Source: Weissella confusa (GTDB lineage: Bacteria; Bacillota; Bacilli; Lactobacillales; Lactobacillaceae). From it: a DNA stretch of 64,000 bases. Both the position numbers and the translations under genes were made by a program. How positions within the stretch are numbered: position 1 is the first letter of the stretch; every line of letters begins with the position of its first letter. The stretch is taken from contig CP168942.1 in assembly GCA_041871065.1 (NCBI GenBank), positions 1,892,501 to 1,956,500 on the forward strand, in the 5' to 3' direction. Below, piece by piece: positions 18,808 through 27,748 of this stretch. The notes beneath the pieces were generated by a model that saw only the letters and a program-made list of their open reading frames with translations, was not told where the DNA came from and did no database searches.

Positions 18808-18836
18808 ATCGGTACTACATCAATTGTAGTACCGAT
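18808..18836 (-). terminator. intrinsic terminator of pox
   Basis: ATCGGTACTACA and its complement form a 12-bp stem; seven T residues follow on the minus strand. Confidence 0.9.
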
Positions 18837-18851
18837 TCATCTTAACTGAGT

Positions 18852-20672
18852 TTAGAAACTAAACTTATTAGCATTATCTTCCTTGATGTAGATTGACTTC
18901 AAACCTTCACCTTCAAGGAACTCACGGAATGGCACAAGCGCTTCAGCTTCGTACTTTTCCTTGTATTCCTTGACCACGTCTTCGCTGTACAAGTTTGTAT
19001 CAAGCTTCAACGTTTCAACTGGAATTGGACGGTCCTTGGTAATCTTCGCATCCACAACGACAACGCGACCTTGCTTGTAGTAATCAACCGCTTCTTGCAT
19101 CACACGGTCAATATCTTCAATACGGTTAACGGTCAAACCAACGGCACCTTGCGCTTCACCAACCTTGGCGTAATCAACATCGGTAAAGTCGACCCCGAAG
19201 TTGTACTCGTTGGTGTCTTCATACTTGTTCTTGATGAAACCGTACTCCGTGTTCGTAAAGATAACGTTGATCATTGGCATGTCGTAACGCACACTCGTGA
19301 CAACATCAGGATACGTCATTGAGAACGCACCATCACCGATAATGTTCCAAACTTGACGATCTGGGTAAATATTCTTGGCACCGATACCACCCGGCAAAGC
19401 GATTCCCATTGTTGCGAACAATGGGGATGTACGCCACATTTGCTTAGGGTTCATGTGCAAGTGACGCGTTGACAATTGTGTCACGTCACCGACATCAGTT
19501 GAGAAGATGGCATCTTCATCAGCTAGCTTGTTGATGGCATTGTAGACTTGGTAGGCTTGCAACGGTCCTTCTGTCTTTTGCTCCAACTTGTTCATGTAGT
19601 CGCGCCAGTTTTGAACGTTCTTGATGTTTGCTTGCCACCATGGTGTATCCGCTACTGGTTCAACCTTTGCCAACAACGCCTTCAATGATTCACCCGCATC
19701 AGCCAAGATGGCGACATCCGTTTCGTGACGCTTACCAAGCATGTCTGGGTTCGCATCGATTTGAATGAACTTCTTCACGTTACGGAACGTTCCCTCAACT
19801 TCTGAGAATGGGAAGTTTGTTCCGATGAACAATACCGTATCGGCCTCCAAAACAGCTTCATTGGCTGGCTTCCAACCAACACGGAACGCTGAACCAGTCA
19901 ATGCTTCAAAGTCCCAATTGAAGTTGTCGAAGTTCTTTCCGGTCGTAATCACCGGTGCCTTAATCTTGCGTGACAACTCTTCCACCAAGTCACCGTGACC
20001 TTGGGTTCCGAAACCAGCATAGATAACCGGACGCTCCGAAGCCTTCAAAATAGCAACAGCCTCATCAATTTCTTCAGCCTCTGGTGCTACTGGCTTGTAG
20101 CGCTTGTACTTCGTTCCTGAAGAGTACAAAGGTGTTGAGTAGATTGACTCAGCATCCAACTCAGCAAAGCCAAAGTCAGCTGGCACTTCAAGCACCGCAA
20201 CACCACGCTTTGAAATGGCGGTACGAATTGCATCGTCCACCAAGTGTGGCAATTGCTCAGCTGTAGCGACACGACGGTTGTAGACCGCAATGTGATCGTA
20301 CATTGGATTTTGGTTCAATTCTTGGAATGAATCCATGTTCAATTCACGCACTGGCTTTGATCCCAAAATCGCTAGCACGGGGATGTGATCCATATACGCA
20401 TCGTACAATCCGTTAATCAAGTGTGTGGCACCCGGTCCACCTGACCCAACAGTTACGGCAATGTTTCCCCCGAACTTATATTGCATAACGGCAGCCATCG
20501 CACCAATTTCTTCGTGCTTAACTTGGATAAACTTCACCTTGTTTTCTGGATTTCCCATCGCATTCATCAAACCACTTAGCGTACCAGAAGGAATACCGTA
20601 CATGGTATCAATCCCCCAGCCTTCCATGACCTTCAATGCTGCTAATCCTGCAGAAATCTTCTTATCTGACAT
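18852..20672 (-). CDS. pox: pyruvate oxidase
   Basis: 606 residues, the length of Lactobacillus-type pyruvate oxidase, a thiamine diphosphate and FAD enzyme converting pyruvate, phosphate and O2 to acetyl phosphate, CO2 and H2O2. Visible features: the N-terminal pyrimidine-binding domain with the catalytic Glu in [11 protein letters not shown], the central FAD-binding domain, and the ThDP/Mg motif [11 protein letters not shown] to VIFTN. The start at 20672 (MSDKKIS) follows GGGGG; the longer frame lacks a site. A perfect cre just downstream of its promoter predicts glucose repression via CcpA. Confidence 0.95.
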   Translation of the reverse strand: MSDKKISAGLAALKVMEGWGIDTMYGIPSGTLSGLMNAMGNPENKVKFIQVKHEEIGAMAAVMQYKFGGNIAVTVGSGGPGATHLINGLYDAYMDHIPVLAILGSKPVRELNMDSFQELNQNPMYDHIAVYNRRVATAEQLPHLVDDAIRTAISKRGVAVLEVPADFGFAELDAESIYSTPLYSSGTKYKRYKPVAPEAEEIDEAVAILKASERPVIYAGFGTQGHGDLVEELSRKIKAPVITTGKNFDNFNWDFEALTGSAFRVGWKPANEAVLEADTVLFIGTNFPFSEVEGTFRNVKKFIQIDANPDMLGKRHETDVAILADAGESLKALLAKVEPVADTPWWQANIKNVQNWRDYMNKLEQKTEGPLQAYQVYNAINKLADEDAIFSTDVGDVTQLSTRHLHMNPKQMWRTSPLFATMGIALPGGIGAKNIYPDRQVWNIIGDGAFSMTYPDVVTSVRYDMPMINVIFTNTEYGFIKNKYEDTNEYNFGVDFTDVDYAKVGEAQGAVGLTVNRIEDIDRVMQEAVDYYKQGRVVVVDAKITKDRPIPVETLKLDTNLYSEDVVKEYKEKYEAEALVPFREFLEGEGLKSIYIKEDNANKFSF

Positions 20673-20698
20673 CTTTATAAACCCCCATACGCACATTC

Positions 20699-20713
20699 TT
20701 GTAAGCGCTTTCT
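20699..20713. promoter_or_regulatory. CcpA cre site of pox
   Basis: TTGTAAGCGCTTTCT matches WTGNAANCGNWNNCW completely. Located just downstream of the pox -10 box, the standard place for CcpA to block transcription. Confidence 0.9.
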
Positions 20714-20720
20714 TAGGTTC

Positions 20721-20750
20721 ATTTTAGTCTTTTGATTTAGGCAAAGTCAA
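20721..20750 (-). promoter_or_regulatory. sigma-A promoter of pox
   Basis: Minus strand: -35 TTGACT, 18-bp spacer, -10 TAAAAT. Confidence 0.75.
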
Positions 20751-20799
20751 ATTATATATTTCAATGCCATGTTAAATTTCATGCAATACCGTCATGTTA

Positions 20800-22971
20800 T
20801 TAATGACGCTTCCCCCACCAATCAATACCAGCCCAACCAAGAATCAATCCAATCACAATGCTACCCACGGCTGCGACGATAATCATTTCCGTTGACGTTT
20901 GTGGTTCGGCGCCAGTTGGTGCTGGCTGTGATTTCGTGACAACCGTTGGCGTCTTATCATCTGGCTTATCTGGCACAACTCGTGCAGCTGGCTTCTCCTC
21001 AGATTTCGTCATTACAGCTGGCTTCTGTATTGGTACAACACCAGCTGCGACAATCGGCGTTTGCTTAACCAGCTTTTCCGTTTTGGCAAACTGCGGCGTT
21101 GCTACAGGCGCCGTTTTAATCACTTGTGCTTTGATTTGCTTCTGTGGTGTTTCTGGTCGCATGACACCTTCAGTCAACATTGCTACTGTTGTATCCTGCT
21201 CAGTTGTCTCGTTCACTGATGGTAGTGGCGCGGCGCCTGGCATACCTTCTAAGCGGAAGGTCACATCATACCAATTATCATAGACGAAACTGCCAGTGCG
21301 GAAATCAACGTGCATGTTTTCGATAAACAATGGCTTAGCAACCTGTTCAGCCGTTAAATCGAACGCATAGGTCATGATATATTCAGATCCCACCAAGTTC
21401 GCTGATAATTGACGACCACTCGTGAACGTAATGCTGTTAGGGCCATAATTAGCCGGTACTTTAGCCGTAATCGTTAACGTGCCTGTGCCATCTTCGTCAG
21501 GTTCAAACGTTGCAGCCGACTTGATGTAGTTACTTGCCACAGAGGTTAGGTTACTGCCATCCCCTTTCAACACGGCCAACGTGACTGGCAAACGACTCGG
21601 TTGTGCCACCTCTGTTTTAACCGTGAAAGGTTGCTCCACTGTCCCACTAAAGCGACTGTTAATTCCACTGGCACTTTTGTTGTCCCAAGACAAAAAGGCG
21701 GAACTATCTGGCTTAACGCCTTGCAGCGTCACCTGACCGTTTACCGTTTTAAGCGGTGCCCCATCTTGTTGCAAGGCAATGCCATTACCCGACGTGTCTT
21801 TGACTGACAATGGCACCGTTGCTGTCGTTTCACCACTCTTCAACCCAATGGCTGCGTTAGTGACCGACTGGTACTTCGCATTCAGATAAGATAGTCCCTG
21901 CAAATTTTGCAATGGACTCAAATCTGATACGTGATTACGTAATAGATTCAATGACGTCAGCTTTGTTAAACCAGCCAGCGGTGCCAAATTAGCAACTTGC
22001 GCATTTGAAAAGCTTAGGTCAGTCAAATTCGTTAATTGCTTAAGCGGTGTTAAATCACTGACTTGGTCCTTGCTAAAGTTCAAACTTTGCAGTTGGCGTA
22101 AACCAGCCAACGGCGTTAGGTCAGAAATTTGATCATTAAAATCGATTGATAACGTCACCAACTTGGGCATGTACGAAAATACCTGCACCGCATTATTCGT
22201 TAACCCCATCTGCGAAAATGTCGCTTCTTGTAAGTTAACTAGTGAGCGCAACATCGAAATATCATTGCTACGATTATTCCCAATCGACAACGTTGTTAAG
22301 TTTGTGAGCGATGCAATCGGTGTGTAATCGGTTAGCTGATTTGAACCAACCTTCAAAGCAGTCAGTTGATGCATCCCCGCCAATCCTTGGACTGACGTTA
22401 ACTTATTACCAGCAATTCCCAAATAACTTAGTTTAGGCAAATCAGTCACCGGTGGCACCGTTGTCAGATCATTGTTCTGCATTTCTAATTCTTCAAGCGA
22501 CGTTAATTGGGCGAGCCCCGCCAGCTTATCCGGTTGCGTCCCATAGTCGTCTGCAACTAAATTCAGTGACTTAACCGGTGTCCCTGCAAGTGGCGTCAAA
22601 TCTGGCATTACACTCGCCTTGTTCATGCGCAAGCTAACGTCAGTCAGATTGTGTAAATGTTGTAACGGTGTAATATCTGTGATCGTGTTACCTGTTAAAT
22701 CAAGCGCCCGCAAGTTCGTCGCAAACTCAAGTCCTGACAAATTAGTGATGCCATCATACGTCAGATTGAGTTGCGTAATTGTCGCAACGTTATCCTTCGT
22801 CAATGGTGTCCCCTTCCCCAAGGCAGCTTGTAACGCCACGCGCAAAGCTGCATCAGGCACCCAACTTGCGACATCTTCAGTTGCTGTGCTTGTTAGTGTT
22901 GCCTCCGCGTGAACTGGCACGTTACTTGTCGTCATCCCCACAATGCCCCCAAGCAATACCCCACTAATCAA
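20800..22971 (-). CDS. surface protein with leucine-rich repeats and a NEAT domain
   Basis: At least 723 residues. A hydrophobic N-terminus ending in VPVHAEA is a signal peptide. Residues about 55-390 hold some 14 internalin-type 22-residue leucine-rich repeats (for example LTNLTTLSIGNNRSNDIS). Residues about 470-590 look like a NEAT domain, the fold that binds heme in Gram-positive bacteria: YIKSAATFEPDEDGTGTLTI, then YAFDL, and the YxxxY pair in FVYDNWYDVTF. A Pro/Lys/Thr-rich spacer follows, then a membrane helix and basic tail (WWGKRH), with no LPXTG. Heme or iron binding is inferred from the domain. The first ordinary start is TTG at 22971, but the charged n-region of the signal (ERIKH) is encoded upstream; the true start may be ATC at 22995. 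Confidence 0.85.
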   Translation of the reverse strand: MISGVLLGGIVGMTTSNVPVHAEATLTSTATEDVASWVPDAALRVALQAALGKGTPLTKDNVATITQLNLTYDGITNLSGLEFATNLRALDLTGNTITDITPLQHLHNLTDVSLRMNKASVMPDLTPLAGTPVKSLNLVADDYGTQPDKLAGLAQLTSLEELEMQNNDLTTVPPVTDLPKLSYLGIAGNKLTSVQGLAGMHQLTALKVGSNQLTDYTPIASLTNLTTLSIGNNRSNDISMLRSLVNLQEATFSQMGLTNNAVQVFSYMPKLVTLSIDFNDQISDLTPLAGLRQLQSLNFSKDQVSDLTPLKQLTNLTDLSFSNAQVANLAPLAGLTKLTSLNLLRNHVSDLSPLQNLQGLSYLNAKYQSVTNAAIGLKSGETTATVPLSVKDTSGNGIALQQDGAPLKTVNGQVTLQGVKPDSSAFLSWDNKSASGINSRFSGTVEQPFTVKTEVAQPSRLPVTLAVLKGDGSNLTSVASNYIKSAATFEPDEDGTGTLTITAKVPANYGPNSITFTSGRQLSANLVGSEYIMTYAFDLTAEQVAKPLFIENMHVDFRTGSFVYDNWYDVTFRLEGMPGAAPLPSVNETTEQDTTVAMLTEGVMRPETPQKQIKAQVIKTAPVATPQFAKTEKLVKQTPIVAAGVVPIQKPAVMTKSEEKPAARVVPDKPDDKTPTVVTKSQPAPTGAEPQTSTEMIIVAAVGSIVIGLILGWAGIDWWGKRH

Positions 22972-23018
22972 AACAGCATGTTTTATTCGTTCGATTGTTC
23001 CTTACCTTCGCATTCCCA

Positions 23019-23041
23019 TAGATTAAATCCTACATAATCTA
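23019..23041. promoter_or_regulatory. inverted repeat upstream of the NEAT-LRR gene
   Basis: TAGATTA and TAATCTA with a 9-bp spacer, perfect over 7 bp, located about 30-50 bp before the likely start. Candidate operator; the regulator is unknown. Confidence 0.4.
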
Positions 23042-23079
23042 AGTTTACGGGAATGTGAGTTGTTGAACAAAAACCGATT

Positions 23080-23096
23080 TTTAACATGACGTTAAA
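23080..23096. promoter_or_regulatory. palindrome upstream of the NEAT-LRR gene
   Basis: TTTAACATGACGTTAAA has 6-bp arms around 5 bp. It lies near the expected promoter region. Confidence 0.4.
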
Positions 23097-23116
23097 CGTT
23101 GCCAGAAATTTTGGAC

Positions 23117-23152
23117 AAAAAAAGCCGTTCGAATCATCTGACTCGAACGGCT
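23117..23152 (-). terminator. intrinsic terminator of the MFS gene
   Basis: AGCCGTTCGA and TCGAACGGCT form a 10-bp stem followed on the minus strand by seven T residues. Confidence 0.88.
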
Positions 23153-23159
23153 ATCGTCA

Positions 23160-24317
23160 TTAATAACGTTTAAGAAGTTGCGCAACCCCGATTGCCAACA
23201 GACCAATCACCGCACCAACAATCGGTAGTGTTTGTAAGCCAACATGGGACATCACCATGTTACCCACAAATGAACCACCAGCAATACCGAAGTTTAACGC
23301 TGATACATTGAGCGCTGAAGCAACATCAGTATGCGCTGGTGCCAGCTCAGTTGTCGTTATGATAATGCGACTTTGCAACGATGCATTACCCATGAATGCC
23401 ACTAACCCAAGTAGTGCGACACCCATCAAATACCAACCAGCCTTCGGTAATACTACCAACTGGATTCCCTGCACAACTGCTTGCGCTAAGAACACACCCA
23501 TTAGTACATTTAGCGACTGGCGGTTCGCTAGTCGACCACCAATCACATTTCCTATTGTGACAAAGACACCATACAGTACTAGCACCCACACAACACTAGT
23601 CGTTGAAATGCCAGTTACTTGTTGGAGATAAGGTCGGATGTACGTGTACAACACAAAGGTTGCCCCGAATCCAAGCGTTGCCATCAAGAGGGTTAGGGAA
23701 ATGCGCGGCTGTCGAATAACAGTAATAATTCCTAACAATTGGTTGTCCGTAACTGAAGGCGCTGCCGACTTGGGCACTTGGATTAAGACACCCAACCAAC
23801 CGATCAATCCAATGATGCCGACTACCGCAAACGTTGCGCGCCAACCGACGACATCACCTAAGTAGGTGCCAAATGGTACACCGAAGACCGTCGCAACAGT
23901 CAGGCCACCAAATAACCACGAGGCCGCTTCACCCTTCTTATCTAGTGGTGCCATGTTCGTCAGATATACCGACGCTGTCGCGAAGAACACACCGTGCACC
24001 ACAGCGGTCAATGCGCGGGTCACCAACAAAAGCCCATACGAAGGGGCTACCGCGGAAGCGACATTCAATACCGCAAACGCAAACATCAACCACGTAAACA
24101 AGCGACGACGAGCTACCCGACCAACAAAACTTGTTGCAATTGGCGCACCGACCGCTTGTGCAATTGCATACCCGGTCACAAGTAAGCCAATCATCCCTGT
24201 CGAGACATGCATATCCTTGGCAATATCTGTCAGCATTCCTACCGGCACAAATTCAGTGGTGCCAATCGCGAAGGTCGAAACAGCCAACGCAATCGCAATT
24301 TTATAATATTTAGTCAT
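23160..24317 (-). CDS. MFS transporter (DHA1, AraJ/PbuE-like)
   Basis: 385 residues, about 12 membrane helices. The N-terminal FAIGTTEFVPVGMLTDIA is characteristic of DHA1 exporters such as sugar efflux or purine efflux pumps, with the loop GRVARRRLF after helix 2 and LTRALTAVVHGVFFA-type sequences in helix 4. Proton-driven export is the family function; the substrate is unknown. Closed by its own terminator. Confidence 0.87.
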   Translation of the reverse strand: MTKYYKIAIALAVSTFAIGTTEFVPVGMLTDIAKDMHVSTGMIGLLVTGYAIAQAVGAPIATSFVGRVARRRLFTWLMFAFAVLNVASAVAPSYGLLLVTRALTAVVHGVFFATASVYLTNMAPLDKKGEAASWLFGGLTVATVFGVPFGTYLGDVVGWRATFAVVGIIGLIGWLGVLIQVPKSAAPSVTDNQLLGIITVIRQPRISLTLLMATLGFGATFVLYTYIRPYLQQVTGISTTSVVWVLVLYGVFVTIGNVIGGRLANRQSLNVLMGVFLAQAVVQGIQLVVLPKAGWYLMGVALLGLVAFMGNASLQSRIIITTTELAPAHTDVASALNVSALNFGIAGGSFVGNMVMSHVGLQTLPIVGAVIGLLAIGVAQLLKRY

Positions 24318-24383
24318 CTCAAAAACACCTCACGTAAAGCAACCACTTTACCGCATTTCAGATGATAACACCACCTCACCACA

Positions 24384-24416
24384 AAAAAAGATTGGCTTCT
24401 CAGCGAAGCCAATCTT
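24384..24416 (-). terminator. intrinsic terminator of the DUF805 gene
   Basis: GATTGGCTTC and GAAGCCAATC (10 bp, extended by AA/TT) with a T-run on the minus strand. Confidence 0.88.
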
Positions 24417-24431
24417 CATACGTCATTGGTT

Positions 24432-24890
24432 TTACTTAATTCGACCGCCTATAATCGGCACGTTCTTCAAGCCATCCGTTCCAACCAAAGCTAGAACGAA
24501 GATAACTGCACTCACAGCGAAGTGAACCCAAGTTACACCGCTACCGAATGGCATAAGCGACAACCCAAGTACAATAACAAGAATCTTCCAGCCCCAGTAA
24601 TTAAGGCCGATGTCGTTGAAACGTCGGACCATCAATGAAAGTGATGGTACTGCAATGGCAAGTACTGATACAAAGAACAATACGCCAACAGCAACGATAC
24701 CTGTGTTATCAACACTTGCTGAAAGATGTACCAATAAGTTGTTGCTGAATAGTGCCAAAAGCAAAGCAATCATTCCAAGCCAAACGGCCTGCCACAACAC
24801 ATTCAAGAAATAATCCTTACGCGTTGTGCGACCCTTGAAGTCAAAGATGTGCTTCCAAAATCCTTGGAATGCTGCTGTCATAGTCGTCAT
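24432..24890 (-). CDS. DUF805 membrane protein
   Basis: 152 residues with four membrane helices. DUF805 hallmarks are present: FDFKGRTTRKDYF near the N-terminus and RRFNDIGLNYW before the third helix. Function of the family is unknown. GGAGGGG precedes the ATG at 24890. A good promoter lies at 24972-25000. Confidence 0.88.
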   Translation of the reverse strand: MTTMTAAFQGFWKHIFDFKGRTTRKDYFLNVLWQAVWLGMIALLLALFSNNLLVHLSASVDNTGIVAVGVLFFVSVLAIAVPSLSLMVRRFNDIGLNYWGWKILVIVLGLSLMPFGSGVTWVHFAVSAVIFVLALVGTDGLKNVPIIGGRIK

Positions 24891-24971
24891 TGTTAAACCC
24901 CTCCAACAATCTAAAAACGAATAGTTTTGATCATCAAGGTGGAAACTCCCTTATCTCCATCTGACACAGTT

Positions 24972-25000
24972 AGTATATTCCTTCACAATTTATCCTTCAA
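24972..25000 (-). promoter_or_regulatory. promoter of the DUF805 gene
   Basis: Minus strand: -35 TTGAAG, 17-bp spacer, -10 TATACT. Confidence 0.65.
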
Positions 25001-25060
25001 ATAATAAGTCTTATATTTCAGACTTTTCATATTTTCATGCTAATCGTAAAGAAACCAACA

Positions 25061-25100
25061 AAAAAACGCGTTCGCAATCGAAATTGCAAACGCGTTTTTT
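25061..25100 (-). terminator. intrinsic terminator of rplM-rpsI
   Basis: AAACGCGTT...AACGCGTTT with an inner GCAAT/ATTGC stem; the minus strand continues into T7. Confidence 0.9.
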
Positions 25101-25143
25101 GTTTTTGGATTCGTTTCCAATCCAGAAAGTGAAAATCGAAAGA

Positions 25144-25536
25144 TTAACGCTTTGAGAATTGTGAAGCCTTACGGGCCTTCTTCAAACCTGGCTTCTTACG
25201 CTCCTTCATACGAGCGTCACGAGTCAACAATCCAGCCTTCTTCAAAGCTGCACGGAAGTCAGGATCCACTTGCAACAAAGCACGTGAGATACCGTGACGG
25301 ATAGCACCAGATTGACCTGAGAAACCACCACCGTTTACGTTAACCAAAACATCGTAGTTTCCTAGAGTTTCAGTAACGTTGAATGGTTGTACCATAACCT
25401 CACGCAAGTTAGCGAAAGGAATGTATTGTTCAGCTGAACGACCGTTGATCGTGATTGCACCGTTACCAGGTACCAAACGTACGCGGGCAACAGAGTTCTT
25501 ACGACGGCCAGTTCCGTAGTATTGTACTTGAGCCAT
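25144..25536 (-). CDS. rpsI: 30S ribosomal protein S9
   Basis: 130 residues. Diagnostic features are [16 protein letters not shown] at the N-terminus and the basic tail ending KASQFSKR, which reaches the P-site tRNA in the ribosome. GAAAGGAG precedes the ATG. It is 25 bp downstream of rplM, the universal pair. Confidence 0.98.
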   Translation of the reverse strand: MAQVQYYGTGRRKNSVARVRLVPGNGAITINGRSAEQYIPFANLREVMVQPFNVTETLGNYDVLVNVNGGGFSGQSGAIRHGISRALLQVDPDFRAALKKAGLLTRDARMKERKKPGLKKARKASQFSKR

Positions 25537-25561
25537 AATTAACTATTCTCCTTTCGTTAAA

Positions 25562-26005
25562 TTAAATAAGGTTAGTGATATCCAACACTTCAGGGTTTTG
25601 TGCTGCGTGTGTGTGCTCTGAACCAGCAAACACGTGCAACTTCAAACCTTGTTGGCGACCAAGAGTACCCTTTGGCAACATGCCGTGAACTGAAAGCTCG
25701 ATCAAACGTTGTGGGTTCTTCTCTCGCAAGTCACCAGCTTGACGCTCCTTCAAACCACCTGGGTGGTTTGAGTGGTGGTAGTAAATCTTGTCCGTAGCCT
25801 TCTTACCCGTCAAAGCGACCTTTTCGGCGTTGATAACGATAACGTTATCACCAGTGTCGACGTTAGGCGTGAAAGTAGGCTTGTTCTTACCACGCAAGAT
25901 TGATGCTACGACAGTTGACAAACGTCCCAATGCAATATCAGTTGCATCGATGACATACCACTTGCGATCGATCTCACCTGGCTTTGCCATATAAGTTGTA
26001 CGCAT
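25562..26005 (-). CDS. rplM: 50S ribosomal protein L13
   Basis: 147 residues from MRTTYMAKP at 26005, just behind GGAGGAA; the longer frame to 26020 includes the ribosome site itself. Motifs [26 protein letters not shown] and [11 protein letters not shown] are typical. L13 is an early assembly protein of the large subunit. Own promoter and a structured leader upstream. Confidence 0.97.
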   Translation of the reverse strand: MRTTYMAKPGEIDRKWYVIDATDIALGRLSTVVASILRGKNKPTFTPNVDTGDNVIVINAEKVALTGKKATDKIYYHHSNHPGGLKERQAGDLREKNPQRLIELSVHGMLPKGTLGRQQGLKLHVFAGSEHTHAAQNPEVLDITNLI

Positions 26006-26100
26006 GGAAAATTCCTCCAATATTCTGTTTGTTTACTTTACCAATAATTAAAAAAGTCGTACCAGGACATTCCCATTGCGGTGTGGTAAACAATACCGAG
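26006..26100 (-). ncRNA. structured rplM leader, possible L13 leader RNA
   Basis: About 100 nt lie between the promoter and rplM. The stretch has GGTA/TACC and CGGT/ACCG pairings and GTC/GAC followed by TTTTTT, suggesting an autoregulatory leader as known for Firmicute rplM. Assignment is by position and dyads only. Confidence 0.45.
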
Positions 26101-26104
26101 ATTT

Positions 26105-26133
26105 ATCTTACCTTTTTTCTGACCAAACGTCAA
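26105..26133 (-). promoter_or_regulatory. promoter of rplM-rpsI
   Basis: Minus strand: -35 TTGACG, 17-bp spacer, -10 TAAGAT, about 100 bp before rplM. Confidence 0.75.
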
Positions 26134-26183
26134 CGGCAATAGCCCTCGGATTTAGTAATTTCGTTAGTTTTCGGCCAATCTAA

Positions 26184-26933
26184 TTAATAATCAACCGACA
26201 TCAAGTAAAGACCCTGAGCTGGAGCCGTGAATCGGGCTTGTTGACGATCCTTCACCGCAAATAAACGTTGAATATCGTCGACTGGTCGTGAACCATTTCC
26301 AATCTCCAACAACACACCGACCATGATACGAATTTGATTGTACAAGAATCCATTACCTGAGAACTCAAACCAAATTTCATCGTCTTCTGGCTTCTCCCAC
26401 ATCTTAGCTGAGTAAACCGTGCGGACCGTCGTTTTTTGTTGGAAACCTGAGGCGACAAAACTCAACCAATCGTGTTCACCAACGTAATCGCCGATGGCTT
26501 GCTGCATCAAACTCGTATCGATACGGCGGTGCCAGTGACCGGTGTAGTTACGCTTAAACGGATCGATGAATTCAGTCGTTGAAAGACGGTATAGATACGT
26601 CTTATTGTGAGCGCTGAACTGCGCGTGGAAAGACTCATCCACCTTTTCAACTGACTTAATACCGATGTCGTAAGGTAACATCGTTGAAAGTCCTTTACGT
26701 ACTGCCTCGTTCGGAATATCAAATGGCAAATCGAAGTGCACGACTTGTCCCATTGCGTGAACGCGCGCATCAGTACGACCCGATCCCTGCACTCGAATGT
26801 GTTCTGTTGGATCCTTGGCCATCTTATTAACGACTTTTTCCATCTCTAGTTGCACAGTTCGCTTGCCAGGCTGAACCTGCCAACCATAAAATTCTGTGCC
26901 ATCATACGAAATTGTTGCTTTGTATCGTGGCAT
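26184..26933 (-). CDS. truA: tRNA pseudouridine(38-40) synthase
   Basis: 249 residues from MPRYKATISYDG at 26933, preceded by AGAAGAG. The catalytic aspartate lies in GSGRTDARVHA, and the FLYNQIRIMVG motif is conserved. TruA modifies uridines 38-40 in the anticodon arm of many tRNAs. It follows ecfT by 14 bp in the ecfA1-ecfA2-ecfT-truA operon, a standard Lactobacillales order. Confidence 0.96.
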   Translation of the reverse strand: MPRYKATISYDGTEFYGWQVQPGKRTVQLEMEKVVNKMAKDPTEHIRVQGSGRTDARVHAMGQVVHFDLPFDIPNEAVRKGLSTMLPYDIGIKSVEKVDESFHAQFSAHNKTYLYRLSTTEFIDPFKRNYTGHWHRRIDTSLMQQAIGDYVGEHDWLSFVASGFQQKTTVRTVYSAKMWEKPEDDEIWFEFSGNGFLYNQIRIMVGVLLEIGNGSRPVDDIQRLFAVKDRQQARFTAPAQGLYLMSVDY

Positions 26934-26947
26934 CTCTTCTCTTCTTT

Positions 26948-27748
26948 CTAAATCCAGCGCGTTGCAATTAAGACAACGGCAAATACGATAAATCCAATGA
27001 CTGCAACCGTATCTTGCTTGCCCCAAGTCAAAACACGGTACTTCGTGCGGTGATCACCACCACGGTAACCACGGGCTTCCATAGCATCCCCAAGCTCAAT
27101 TGCACGCTTAATCGCGTTAATGAACAATGGAATAAGCAATGGTACAAACGCCTTAATGCGACTAACGATGTTTCCTTCGTTGAATTCAACACCACGTGCA
27201 CGTTGCGCATTCATAATCGTCTCGGCTTCATCCATTAGTGTTGGCACAAAGCGCAACGCAATTGACAACATCAAGGCCAACTCAGCAACGGGGAAGCCTA
27301 CCTTTTTCAAAGGCGCCAGCAAATTCTCCATTGCGTCCGCAACTGCTAGTGGCTGGGTTGTTAGTGTCAAAATGGTTGAAAACATGATAATCAAGACGAA
27401 GCGTACGAACACTTCGATACTGTTAATCACACCATCCGTGGTAATCGTGATAATCCACCAGTGCCAAAGTACGTGACCTGTTTGGACAAAGAATAATTGC
27501 AAAAGTGTTGTGATAAACATCAAAAACAATAATGGTCGTACGCCACGTAAGAAGACACCAACACCCAAGCCAGTTAAGGTAATGGCCATCAACGTAAAGA
27601 TTCCGGCAACCACATAACCAGCCACATTATTGGCAAAGAAAATCACAAAAATAAAGGCGATGCTGAGCACTAGTTTTGTGCGCGCATCCAAACGGTGAAT
27701 CCATGACTCACCGGGCATATAACGTCCAATCAAGAGGTTATTAAACAT
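26948..27748 (-). CDS. ecfT: ECF transporter transmembrane component EcfT
   Basis: 266 residues with about five to six helices. The two coupling motifs are visible: ARGVEFNEG and ARGYRGGDHRTK, the second the typical A-R-G cytoplasmic signature that docks onto the ATPases. EcfT joins exchangeable S-components to EcfA1/A2 for vitamin uptake. It overlaps the end of ecfA2 by 8 bp. Confidence 0.96.
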   Translation of the reverse strand: MFNNLLIGRYMPGESWIHRLDARTKLVLSIAFIFVIFFANNVAGYVVAGIFTLMAITLTGLGVGVFLRGVRPLLFLMFITTLLQLFFVQTGHVLWHWWIITITTDGVINSIEVFVRFVLIIMFSTILTLTTQPLAVADAMENLLAPLKKVGFPVAELALMLSIALRFVPTLMDEAETIMNAQRARGVEFNEGNIVSRIKAFVPLLIPLFINAIKRAIELGDAMEARGYRGGDHRTKYRVLTWGKQDTVAVIGFIVFAVVLIATRWI

